Source of the DNA: Ipomoea triloba
Taxonomy: Eukaryota; Streptophyta; Magnoliopsida; Solanales; Convolvulaceae
Length of the DNA stretch: 64,000 nucleotides
NCBI RefSeq assembly: GCF_003576645.1
Contig: NC_044917.1
Coordinates: 13,467,192-13,531,191 of the forward strand
Reading direction: 5' to 3'
Positions 10,720 through 21,300 of this stretch are shown here, piece by piece. Position 1 is the first letter of the stretch; each line of letters begins with the position of its first letter. The notes beneath the pieces are model-generated. The model searched no databases, had not been told where the DNA came from, and was given only the letters and a program-made list of their open reading frames with translations. Both the position numbers and the translations under genes were made by a program.

Positions 10720-11085
10720 AGTAAAATTCGGTTTTGGGTGTCATTTCACTTTTAATCATATTTTTTCTAAAATCATCTCTCTTTGAGTCTTCGGTCCTAG
10801 TATTATTGTAGCATGACCATTTTTGTCATCCATTAACAAACATGTTTAAATAACGTTAAATATGAGAGTGTTTCAGTCTATTCGGTTCTAAGTGTTAATT
10901 CCTTTTTTAGCCCTAAACGTGTCGTTCCACTTCTAGTTTTTTTTAGAACATCTGCGTTGGTCCTAATATTATTGTGGTATGACCACAATAATACTAGGAT
11001 CAAAGGAGGGTGTTTTAAAAAAGAATGACTAAAAATGGAATGACATCTATAAATCTAAGACCAAAAATAGAATTATAATAGAATG
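10720..11085. mobile_element. Nested TIR element (GGTCCTAGTATTATTGTGG type)
   Basis: The left half contains TCCTAGTATTATTGTAGCAT and GACCATTTTTGTCATCC; the right half contains the inverse (CCACAATAATACTAGGATCA and AAGACCAAAAATAGAATTAT). It is related to the better preserved element at 12206-12608. Confidence 0.5.
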
Positions 11086-11426
11086 ACCAACACGGCAGTG
11101 ATAACCATATGAACATGTCAATTTTAGTTGAATTGCATAATTTAGACACTTGAGTGACCCAATTACAATCTTTTGAATTGGATGACTCAATTGCATTTTC
11201 GAAAATAATTCAGTAGTTAATTTGAACTTTTTTCCTTTTAAATTTTGTTTTTGTATTTAATAAAACTTTTTGAAATAAATATTTTATTTACTAATATAAA
11301 ATTAAGTATTACAAAAAATAAATTGTAAATAAATTAAATCAAGACTCGTTATCTAAATAAGATTATAAGATGGGATATTTGAAGTATTTGTTTACTAAAA
11401 CGTTGCACTATGTATTATCCTTTCTC

Positions 11427-11572
11427 GCCAAAATCTTGTGGTCTAGTGGTTCCAAGTTGCACTCTCATATCAGAGGTTGTGGGTTCGAGCACTCTTTGCG
11501 CTTCAGTAAGTTGAGAATGTAGTTATGAACAGATACTGCATTGTAACAGAGTCAATAGTACTAAAAAAAAAC
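11427..11572 (+). mobile_element. tRNA-derived SINE with 15-bp target duplication
   Basis: The plus-strand order is an A-box-like TTGTGGTCTAGTGGTTCC, the B box GTGGGTTCGAGC, the conserved body AGTTATGAACAGATACTGCA, and a terminal (A)9. It is flanked by GTATTATCCTTTCTC (11412-11426) and GTATTACCCTTTCTC (11573-11587), a 15-bp target duplication with one mismatch. This is the best-bounded SINE copy here. Confidence 0.8.
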
Positions 11573-11649
11573 GTATTACCCTTTCTCTATTTCACTTTAC
11601 ACATGTTATTTACTATTTAAATACGGATTATCAAGTCAATAGTAATTCT

Positions 11650-12015
11650 TTGTTAATGGGCAAATTATATCATAGGGTCCACATTGCATTGTGGATCATG
11701 ATCCAAATGACATTCAGATTATGTACCACAATAATATATTATGTAACTTCAATTAACAAATTATGTACCTATAAATCAACTAAAAGTATATAATATATTA
11801 ATTGTAATAGGTACATAATTTATTAATTGAATGTCAATACGTTAACTGCAACTACATAATATGTTAATTATAATAGGTGCATAATTTATTAATTGCAGGT
11901 ACATAATATGTTAATTGCATGTGCATAATACATTATTTGTAATAAATACATAATTTATTAAGTGAAGATACATCATATATTAATTGTTAGTATATATGAT
12001 TATGGTGTAACAATT
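11650..12015. mobile_element. GGACC-family element with internal GTACATAATTTATTAATTG repeats
   Basis: The left end is GGCAAATTATATCATAGGGT-like (GGGCAAATTATATCATAGG) followed by TCCACATTGCATTGTGGATC. The right end is TATGGTGTAACAATTGAC, an imperfect inverse of the left tip. The interior is a degenerate tandem array of ACATAATATGTTAATTG units. It is closely related to the element at 12715-13005. Confidence 0.55.
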
Positions 12016-12130
12016 GACATGCATGTATATATAGGCACACTAGGTCGAATAAAGTACTTCACGGGATTAATTGATGTGCTCACAAAGTAGTTGGGCTTAC
12101 TATTAGGCAGGCTACTTAGTGAGAATATTG

Positions 12131-12204
<74 letters not shown>
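12131..12204. repeat. (TA)n microsatellite
   Basis: About 37 TA units. Together with the (TA)n at about 12609-12682 it flanks an inverted-repeat element, so both were probably one array before insertion. Confidence 0.9.
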
Positions 12205-12205
<1 letters not shown>

Positions 12206-12209
<4 letters not shown>

Positions 12210-12606
12210 AGTTAATTCCATTTTTGGTCTTAGATTTATAGGTGACAATCTATTTTTAGTCCTTTTTTTTATTAAAACATCCACTTTTGGTCCTAGTATT
12301 ATTGTGATATGATATTTTTTGTCCTTTATCAACAAATCAGTTTAAATATCATTAAATACGAGGACATTTCGGTCTTCAATTATGAATGTTTTCAAAAAAA
12401 TAAACATAAAAAATATACCGGTTCAACATACTTTATATAAAAAAGATTGAAATATCTTTGTATTTAACGATATTTCAACAATTTTGTTGTTAAAGGACTA
12501 AAATTAGTCATGCCACAATAATACTAGGACCAAATGAGGATGTTCTAATAAAAAAGGACTAGAAGTAGATTGTCACCTATAAATCTAGGACCAAAAATGA
12601 AATTAA

Positions 12607-12608
<2 letters not shown>
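12206..12608. mobile_element. TIR element inserted in a TA microsatellite
   Basis: The left end is GAGTTAATTCCATTTTTGGTC and the right end the reverse complement (ACCAAAAATGAAATTAACTC). The inverted repeats extend about 150 bp through TAGATTTATAGGTGACAATC and GGTCCTAGTATTATTGTG. It lies between two TA arrays. It has the TIR style of MULE-like MITEs and no coding capacity. Confidence 0.65.
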
Positions 12609-12686
<78 letters not shown>

Positions 12687-12690
12687 CATA
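12609..12690. repeat. (TA)n microsatellite with short CATA tail
   Basis: About 37 TA units followed by CATACATACATA. A second copy of the array, of different length, lies at about 13702-13790 inside the duplicated block. Confidence 0.9.
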
Positions 12691-12714
12691 CATATTAGTT
12701 GCATTATAAATTTA

Positions 12715-13005
12715 TAATATACACCATAGACAATGATCCACATTGCATTATGGACCATGATTAAAAATAACATTCAAATTATGTATCTGCAGTAATATAT
12801 TATGTACGTTCAGTTAACATGTATATGTAAATAAACTGAAAGTACTCAATATATTAATTATAATACGTACATAATTTAATTAACTAAAGGTACATAATAT
12901 GTTAAATTCAAGTACATAATACATTAATTGTAATATGTACATAATTTATTAATTGAAGATACATAATATATTAATTGTATGTATATAATCATGGTATAAC
13001 AATTT
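12715..13005. mobile_element. GGACC-family element, second AT-repeat copy
   Basis: The left end has ATCCACATTGCATTATGGACC and the right end CATGGTATAACAATTTGC. The core units GTACATAATTTATTAATTG match those of 11650-12015. It is repeated at about 13807-14105 as part of the 12.4-14.4 kb duplication. Confidence 0.5.
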
Positions 13006-13251
13006 GCATGCATGTATATAGGCAATTAGGCACACTAGGTTCTTGCATGAACAGCTCAACTGATTACAGACGTAATATTACCTAGAATCAGTGCCCCTAG
13101 TTGCCCGCATGAGCCTCTGTTGATCAAATGAATTACCATAATTTACCCTCCACAATCCTGTCAGGTTAAAGTGTAAGAACGCGTAAGGTGGGTGATTCCA
13201 ACTTACGTCACAATTAGGCACATTAGGTCGAATAAAGTACTTCACGGGGAT

Positions 13252-13696
13252 TCAATGGCTTTGTGGCTTACTTTGCAACTCCGAGACCTAAGAAAACTCT
13301 TTGGATTAAATGCTTTGCAACTCCGAGACCTAAGAAAACTCTTTGGATTAAATGGCTTCGCCCTCCATCAGGCCGTCTGAATCTTTGGATTAAATGGCTT
13401 CGCCCTCCATCAGGCCGTCTGAAGTTAAATTCTGATGCTTCTTTCTCCACGTTTGCTAGTGGAGGTGGGGCAGTACTTCGGAATTCACAAGGCGGTTTTG
13501 TTGCAGCGTTAGCTTTTCCTTTTCTAGCTTCCTAAAGATTGAAATATCTTTGTATTTAACGATATTTCAACAATTTTGTTGTTAAAGGACTAAAATTAGT
13601 CATGCCACAATAATACTAGGACCAAATGAGGATGTTCTAATAAAAAAGGACTAGAAGTAGATTGTCACCTATAAATCTAGGACCAAAATATGAAAT

Positions 13697-13784
<88 letters not shown>

Positions 13785-14865
13785 CATACATATTAGTTGC
13801 ATTATAAATTTATAATATACACCATAGACAATGATCCACATTGCATTATGGACCATGATTAAAAATAACATTCAAATTATGTATCTGCAGTAATATATTA
13901 TGTACGTTCAGTTAACATGTATATGTAAATAAACTGAAAGTACTCAATATATTAATTATAATACGTACATAATTTAATTAACTAAAGGTACATAATATGT
14001 TAAATTCAAGTACATAATACATTAATTGTAATATGTACATAATTTATTAATTGAAGATACATAATATATTAATTGTATGTATATAATCATGGTATAACAA
14101 TTTGCATGCATGTATATAGGCAATTAGGCACACTAGGTTCTTGCATGAACAGCTCAACTGATTACAGACGTAATATTACCTAGAATCAGTGCCCCTAGTT
14201 GCCCGCATGAGCCTCTGTTGATCAAATGAATTACCATAATTTACCCTCCACAATCCTGTCAGGTTAAAGTGTAAGAACGCGTAAGGTGGGTGATTCCAAC
14301 TTACGTCACAATTAGGCACATTAGGTCGAATAAAGTACTTCACGGGGATTCAATGGCTTTGTGGCTTACTTTGCAACTCCGAGACCTAAGAAAACTCTTT
14401 GGATTAAATGGCTTCGCCCTCCATCAGGCCGTCTGAAGTTAANGCGCTCTAGAAGCAGAAGCTAAAGCTCTTGCTCTTGCCATGAGATGGTGTAACTTGG
14501 TAGCCAGGAAACCCTTAAGCATTGAAGTGGACTCTTCGGTTCTGGTCAACCTCATCCTTAACTGCGAAGCTCCAATCCCATGGAAACTCCGTTCCTCTAT
14601 TGTCACCATTCGTCATTTGCTCTCCGATTGGAATGCTACGATCACACATTCTTACCGGGAGGCTAACACGGTTGCTGATGCTTTAGCTTCTTTTGGTTGC
14701 TCTCTCTTCACTCCTCTCTTTATTCTACTTTTAATTCATTGCCATCAGCTGTTAGAATGGCTCTACTGTATGACAGTAGAGGTTTCTCCTCTCCAAGACT
14801 CTCTTCTTCTTCATGTAATACTAATTAGAAATAAATATTTTTATTTTTGAAAAAAAAAAAAAAAA
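13252..14865 (+). pseudogene. LINE RNase H fragments (interrupted copies)
   Basis: The RNase H coding sequence starts after a staggered stutter (13263-13425, LWIKWLRPPSGRL repeated). It continues to 13533, jumps back to upstream flanking sequence, restarts at about 14368, passes an N at 14443, and ends at about 14850 before an (A)n tail. A frameshift near 14705 separates it from the clean copy at 15576. These pieces are best read as damaged assembly versions of that copy. Confidence 0.6.
14443..14443. other. Single-N join inside LINE copy
   Basis: Compared with 15640-15755, about 105 bases of RNase H coding sequence are missing at this N. Confidence 0.85.
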
Positions 14866-15575
14866 AAAAGTACTTCACGGGGATCAATTGATGTGCTCAC
14901 AAAGTAGTTAGGCTTACTGTTAGCGTGCTACTCAGTGAGAATATAATTATATATATTATATTTGGGTGGGTAGTAATAAAGTTTCATGGATAGCAGTAAA
15001 TTGTTCTAACTACTAACAATAAAGATAGGTTGAATAGTGACAGTGACGAGGTAGTTGTGGGCTATTTTCTCAGCCATAATGGCTGCTGAAATGCCTCCCA
15101 TTAATAAATATGTTTCAGTTTATCAATTAATTAAATAATAAGACTAAATTACTTGCGACAAATTTTACGAGTCTCATTAAAACTATAATTGTTATATATA
15201 TAGATCATGATCTATCTTGTATTGTGAATTTTAATCTAAAAATATGTATTTACAATTAACATATTATGTACTTACAGTTAATAGTTTGTTTCTGTAAATA
15301 AACTGAAACACATAACATATTAACTAAATACACATAACATAGGAAAATACTTGGTACACTTTCACTTTACACTCCCAACTTCTACTCCTCACAAGTACTC
15401 GATGTTGACACTTTTTATGAAACCACATGATGAGAATAGCATATCCTTAGTTGTCATATCATGGAATAAAAGTGAGGGAGTACATATAAGGGTTGTTTTG
15501 TAAACGGCTAGTTAATAGTTGTTAATGTGTTTGACTAGTTGATCACATTTGTAGAAAGATGTTTCATAAATTCTT

Positions 15576-16180
15576 TGCAACTCCGAGACCTAAGAAAACT
15601 CTTTGGATTAAATGGCTTCGCCCTCCATCAGGCCGTCTGAAGTTAAATTCTGATGCTTCTTTCTCCACGTTTGCTAGTGGAGGTGGGGCAGTACTTCGGA
15701 ATTCACAAGGCGGTTTTGTTGCAGCGTTAGCTTTTCCTTTTCTAGCTTCCTGCGCTCTAGAAGCAGAAGCTAAAGCTCTTGCTCTTGCCATGAGATGGTG
15801 TAACTTGGTAGCCAGGAAACCCTTAAGCATTGAAGTGGACTCTTCGGTTCTGGTCAACCTCATCCTTAACTGCGAAGCTCCAATCCCATGGAAACTCCGT
15901 TCCTCTATTGTCACCATTCGTCATTTGCTCTCCGATTGGAATGCTACGATCACACATTCTTACCGGGAGGCTAACACGGTTGCTGATGCTTTAGCTTCTT
16001 TTGGTTGCTCTCTCTCTCACTCCTCTCTTTATTCTACTTTTAATTCATTGCCATCAGCTGTTAGAATGGCTCTACTGTATGACAGTAGAGGTTTCTCCTC
16101 TCCAAGACTCTCTTCTTCTTCATGTAATACTAATTAGAAATAAAATATTTTTATTTTTGAAAAAAAAAAAAAAAAAAAAA
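15576..16180 (+). mobile_element. 5'-truncated LINE 3' end with RNase H domain and poly-A
   Basis: A frame ending at 16137 encodes an RNase H-like domain of the plant LINE type. It has the first acidic residue in LNSDASF, GGGAVLRNSQGGFVAA, the ALEAEAKAL helix, IEVDSS, and the late HSYREANTVADALAS. An (A)n tail of about 22 follows at 16159-16180. The flanks AAGTACTTCACGGGGAT at 13235-13251 and 16181-16197 look like a 17-bp target duplication. The retrotransposon has lost its endonuclease and reverse transcriptase. A related unfilled site (12045-12130) runs straight from ACTTCACGGGATTAATTG into the downstream flank. Confidence 0.75.
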
Positions 16181-16804
16181 AAGTACTTCACGGGGATCAA
16201 TTGATGTGCTCACAAAGTAGTTAGGCTTACTGTTAGCGTGCTACTCAGTGAGAATATTAATTATATATATTATAGTTTGGGTGGGTAGTAATAAAGTTTC
16301 ATGGATAGCAGTAAATTGTTCTAACTACTAACAATAAAGATAGGTTGAATAGTGACAGTGACGAGGTAGTTGTGGGCTATTTTCTCAGCCATAATGGCTG
16401 CTGAAATGCCTCCCATTAATAAATATGTTTCAGTTTATCAATTAATTAAATAATAAGACTAAATTACTTGCGACAAATTTTACGAGTCTCATTAAAACTA
16501 TAATTGTTATATTATAGATCATGATCTATCTTGTATTGTGAATTTTAATCTAAAAATTATGTATTTACAATTAACATATTATGTACTTACAGTTAATAGT
16601 TTGTTTCTGTAAATAAACTGAAAGCACATAACATATTAACTAAATACACATAACATAGGAAAATACTTGGTACACTTTCACTTTACACTCCCAACTTCTA
16701 CTCCTCACAAGTACTCGATGTTGACACTTTTTATGAAACCCACATGATGAGAATAGCATATCCTTAGTTGTCATATCATGGAATAAAAGTGAGGGAGTAC
16801 ATAT

Positions 16805-17105
16805 AAGGGTTGTTTTGTAAACGGCTAGTTAATAGTTGTTAATGTGTTTGACTAGTTGATCACATTTGTAGAAAGATGTTTCATAAATTGACTATTAGCT
16901 GATAAGTAAAATAACTTTCTCAAAAAGTTGATTGAAAAAACTAATTTGAGCGACGTTTTAAATTTTAATATTTTAGAACAATAAACTATTACAAAAAGCT
17001 AATTATTCAAACACTTATGTTTGTTTAATCAAGTTAAACAATAAATAATGGTCAAATAAGTCAAAATTGGGTGATAAACTAATTATGTTACCAAACAAAG
17101 CCATA
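16805..17105. mobile_element. MITE with TTTGTAAACGGC / CCAAACAAAGCC ends
   Basis: The left end GGGTTGTTTTGTAAACGGCT and the right end TGTTACCAAACAAAGCCATA form an imperfect inverted pair, with TAGTTGATCAC and TTGATTGAAAAA words inside. It is non-coding. Confidence 0.45.
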
Positions 17106-17285
17106 GTATAACTCAATAACATATTATGTATATGCAGCTAACATATTATGCATCTGTAATTACCATGTTATGTGCGTGTAATTAACATGCTATGTACTTT
17201 CAATTTATTTACACGCACATAAATTGTGAATTGCATGTATAGACACATGATGTAATGTAAACATACCACTATGGTATAATTTGCC
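17106..17285. mobile_element. Short GGACC/GGCAAATTATACC-family copy
   Basis: The right end CCACTATGGTATAATTTGCC is the tip seen in other family members in inverse form. The core has AACATATTATGTATATGCAG-type repeats. The left end is eroded. Confidence 0.45.
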
Positions 17286-18340
17286 TATTAAAACAACATT
17301 TCAAACTCATCGTTGAGGATTGATAGAACCATGATACATTGAATGTTCGATAATCAATCTTCCAAAGGAATGGCAATAATAAAATACAATGACAATGTTG
17401 AAAAAAAAAACAATTCCATCTACCATACCTCAACTGAAATGCAGGATTGGCAGGCAATACAAGAGCATTCAAATGGTATCATCCTTTAATGCTCTCTTGG
17501 TACCAATTCATCACTCCGTGATTCATTTCATCGCCGTCGCCACTTCTATACCATGTTGGGGAGCGATCTGCCTTGTTTTCTGCAGTTCCAAATCATATTT
17601 TTGCAGATAAGCTACAGCATTACTCCAGGGCAGAAACAAATAAGAAGCTTTTTCACAATTCTTGATAGGCAGATTGTCACAGTAATTAAAAAGCAAATAA
17701 AACAGTACCTTGTAATACCATTGGCATCCTAATACAACACTTACTTTAGCTGTTTAGCACTTCCCGTTCTTCACGTTTTCAGCAAACAAGGGAATGAAGG
17801 GAAGGAGAAAATACTTCATTGGGAAAGTCGAGCTTCGCTGAGTTTTAGGGCATTAAAGGTCAGGACTAGCAGAGTCGCACAGACACATGCATGCGCATAT
17901 ATAAGACAATCCAGAGGCAATCAAAGGTTATCTACATATACATACTTGGAAGGATCAAGTAGGAAAAACAATAACATTTAAAAACATCAAAATTGAAGTA
18001 GTGTATTACATACAAGTTGTGCACGTTCATTTGGGACATTGGGAGTCCTATAGAGGTAGGTCTTCTAACAGGTCCATAAATATTGTGCCGGTAGTCATGA
18101 AATACTAACTCGGGAGACAACAGCACTTCATTCCATTTCCTCAAAAACAGCAGCTGTACAACTACCCACCCCATCTTAGCTTTATCACACGTAGGTTTGC
18201 TCAAAATTCAAGCAACTTTTGAGTTACCAAGAGAAAGCTAGACACACATCAGCTATTTATAGAGGTCACAAGCACTTGTGAGCCGGTGATTGAGCAGCTG
18301 CAGGCAAAATTTTCAATATCAGCTGAATGCCTGAAGATGT
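17286..18340 (-). other. 3' flank and probable 3' UTR of the CCCH gene
   Basis: About 17940-18340 is downstream of the stop codon on the minus strand, has mixed composition and no competing frame, and fits a 3' UTR. From 17286 to 17940 I see no supported gene, only a short AT-rich MITE-like patch. The polyadenylation site cannot be fixed from sequence. Confidence 0.4.
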
Positions 18341-21300
18341 TCATACCTTGACATATTTATCAACATAGCCCTGCAAAATTTCACGTACTCAATTAGAAGA
18401 AGAAGAAGAAGAAGAAGAGAAAAAAAGAAGAGCTACATTTTAGATATGGTAAAGGGGTAAAAAAAAAATAAAAAAAATAATAAAAAAAGCTGCTCAAGCT
18501 CAAAATGACTCATTGGTTTGAGAGTTGGTTTGTCAGAGTCATGTCAGAGAACACGAGCACATGACAGCATTTATGTAAATTTTATCCGAGTTTTTGCAAA
18601 TTTTTATTTTATAATCCCAACATAATCCAGAAATCTCTATAACTAAATCTTCAATTAAACATGGACTATAAGCTAACCGCCTAACCCAGCCTTGTATCCC
18701 AGTTTTAGTGAAATTGGATCTACCACAACCAATGCTACCAATGTTCTATACAAGCAAACTATTGTAAACAGTCATACTCCTTTCTGTCAGCCTACTAACC
18801 ATGAAAAGGCCTAGCAAATATTATCATTCAACATTTTAGATGCAACATACCATCAAAATAACAAGTCAAGCAAAAAAGTGTACCATCACAAGCTTTGTCA
18901 ATTTCCTCTGTGATGAGTCAATGTAGCGGTTAATCTTTGCCTGAGACTTGGGTATTTTATGACTCTTCATAGCTCCAGACACCTTCTCAACAGTTTTCTT
19001 AACAATTGTCTTGAAAACCTCCTTGCTCATATTACCTTGACGCCAAGATGGTTTTAAAAGCTCCTTCACAAAATCAGCTATGCCATTCTTGAAAAGTCTT
19101 GTAGATCTGGATTCTTTACTCTTGTTTTTTTTCCCAGATGTCTTAACTTGATCAATCTCTACTTCTCCCTCAACCATGTCTTCAACATCATTTGAATCAC
19201 TTGGACTTCCATCTTCAACCACACCCACTTCTGCATCTGCTGTCTCGCCATATTCATCATTTCCTGTTGATGCAGCTTTAGTAATAGTTCCATCTCTTTT
19301 CTGCATGTTGTTTTCTTCAACATCCAATGGATTACTCCATCTACTAAGCCTTAACTTGACACCAGAATCGGCAGTTGTTTCACGCTTTTGTACAGGATCA
19401 GATTTCCGGAATGAATTTGTTGATGGCTCAATGCTGTCTAATAGGGGATCATACTGGTCACCACCAGGCATACACAACATTCTGTTTGCCGCACTGGCAG
19501 AATGTGGCGGTGTATCATGTGAACCAAGGCTTTCAGCAGGTCGCCCATCAACTGGTACATTGTGCAAACTAAAAGAAGCACAGTTTCTATCACTAGAAAG
19601 CATGTGTTTTCCTTCTATTGGAGCATCTGAACTGATCTTTGAGGTTAATGGCTGCTCAAACTTAGATGCATAAGGATTGAAGTAACTTGATATTTTAGAT
19701 CCACCAAAACCAGATAAACCAGGTTCCCTGCTCCTGTCTAGAAGATCAGATGTGTATACCAATGCACAAGCAGCCTCAGAGTGATTGGGAACACAGGGGA
19801 GCTGTTGCATGTAAGGATAACTCTTAGAAGATGGATGAGGAAGTTCACTGGGAGGCAGAGTATCACCAGGAACAGTTTGAGCCTTTTTAATTGGTGACCC
19901 CATTGAGGAAATAGGCTGAGTATGCATGTAGGCCTGGTGTTGACCAACCTGAGAAATACTGGGCAGTGCATTTTGATAGGGTCTAAAAGAATTTTGAGAA
20001 ACAAAGTCATTTCTAGGCGGCAGTATACTCTGTTGAAACTGTCCTGGTGTTGCACCATATTGTCCAAGAGCTGTATTTCCAATTGCATTATTAACAAAGG
20101 AAAGATGCGATGGGTTTAGTGGTGGCATAGTTGGTGGCAGAGAATTCCAAGAAATGTTCACAGGTGCAGGAAAATGAGACTGTTGGGGAGGCACTGGAGG
20201 CTGACAGGGAGGACGGTTTTCAATACATGCTAAGTTAAACTGTGGCATAATGTTATATTGTCCAAGTAGCTGTTGAGCAGATGTTGTACTTGGAGCATGG
20301 GGCAGTGCTGGAAAAGGTGGAAAACATGTTGGCAGTGGTACATTAGGTGCAGATAATTCCTTAGGATCAGGAAATTGAAGATGCTGGAGTTGGACTGATG
20401 TTGATGCCTGGAGAGTTGAAGACTCAGTGACAGATGAATTAACCAATAGCTTAGGTTCATAAACAGCACCATGATGAGTCTGATCAGAGTTTTGGCTTTG
20501 AGACTGCAAAATGACAGCAGTTTCAACTGATGAGGGAACAGCAGCCGCAGCATAGTCAGAATGCTTATTAGGTTTAACATGAGTTACTGGGCTTGCAGAA
20601 GGTTCTGTACAACTTTCTTTTCCATGCAGGTGAGATAAAGGTTCCGATTCCCTCTCCCTTTTTTCTCCCACATCATGAATTTCTGGGCTTTTGGTTTTAT
20701 TATTCTCATGAATAGTTTTATCAAGGAGAGCTGTTCCGGTCTCCTCATGTAAACCAGGATTCCTAGAACTAGGTAAACGAACTCGATGCTGATCTTTGCT
20801 CCTGTAGGATCTTGATCTATCACTCTTATCAGACTCATGGTGGAAATACCGACATGATGCTCCACGGTAGCACTTGCCCCTCTTGAAGTCAAAGCATTCT
20901 GAACGGTGAAATTTCCCACTTCTCACTTTATCGCCACCAAACCCATGCCTAAAAGGAGATTTGCTCCTGCTTCTGCGTCTCTTAGGAGACACACTGTGAA
21001 AGTTGAAAAATATATGCAAAATATCAAAATCCAATAGCATTTAAACTTATCAGAAACATCATGATATACAAATTAAAATTATTACCTCCTAGATCGTCCA
21101 CGCTTATCCTTTCTTCTCCTTGGACTCCACCTTCTCCTATCATAAGGAGATGGGCTTCTACTCCAACTTTTTTCTCTTTTTCCACGTCTCCTTGTGTAAC
21201 GTGGTGAATCCCCAGAGTCACTGTCACTAGACCCTTCTCGGGCAAGTCTACCAAACTCATCAATCTTCAAGAAACCAGATGTATTTTTCACATCCTCCCT

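Larger units (their letters stand above)
10235..11225. mobile_element. Long-TIR MULE-like MITE with nested insertions
   Basis: The left terminus (about 10243-10370: GTTCAAATTAGTCACCGAAC, then AATTGCAATTGGGTACTTAA, then TTGACATGCTCATC) is repeated in inverted orientation at about 11095-11225. Each TIR is about 130 bp. The interior holds a poly-A tract with an N, a purine/pyrimidine repeat (10500-10650, GAGACGAAGAGC-type words) and another inverted-repeat element (10720-11085). No coding sequence is supported. Confidence 0.6.
12442..16893 (+). repeat. Mosaic of long direct duplications around the LINE (probable misassembly)
   Basis: 12442-13260 recurs at 13534-14360, and 14870-15575 recurs at about 16180-16890. 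The LINE 3' part occurs three times: 13284-13533 (cut off), 14368-14865 (with an N replacing about 105 bp) and 15576-16180 (complete). Differences between the copies are mainly one- or two-base indels and TA-array length, which look like sequencing error. Junctions at 13533/13534, 14443 and 15575 jump mid-sequence. One locus with a single LINE insertion would explain everything. Confidence 0.7.

Noticed and set aside
11427..11480. tRNA-like sequence with A and B boxes
   Set aside because: It is followed by a SINE body, poly-A tail and target duplication, so it is a SINE head and not a tRNA gene.
12132..12335. Isoleucine/tyrosine repeat frames through TA arrays (also 13677-13871)
   Set aside because: They are direct translations of (TA)n microsatellites.
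19176..19673. Plus-strand frame of 165 codons
   Set aside because: It is antisense to the large CCCH exon, which has conserved domains and consistent splice phases.
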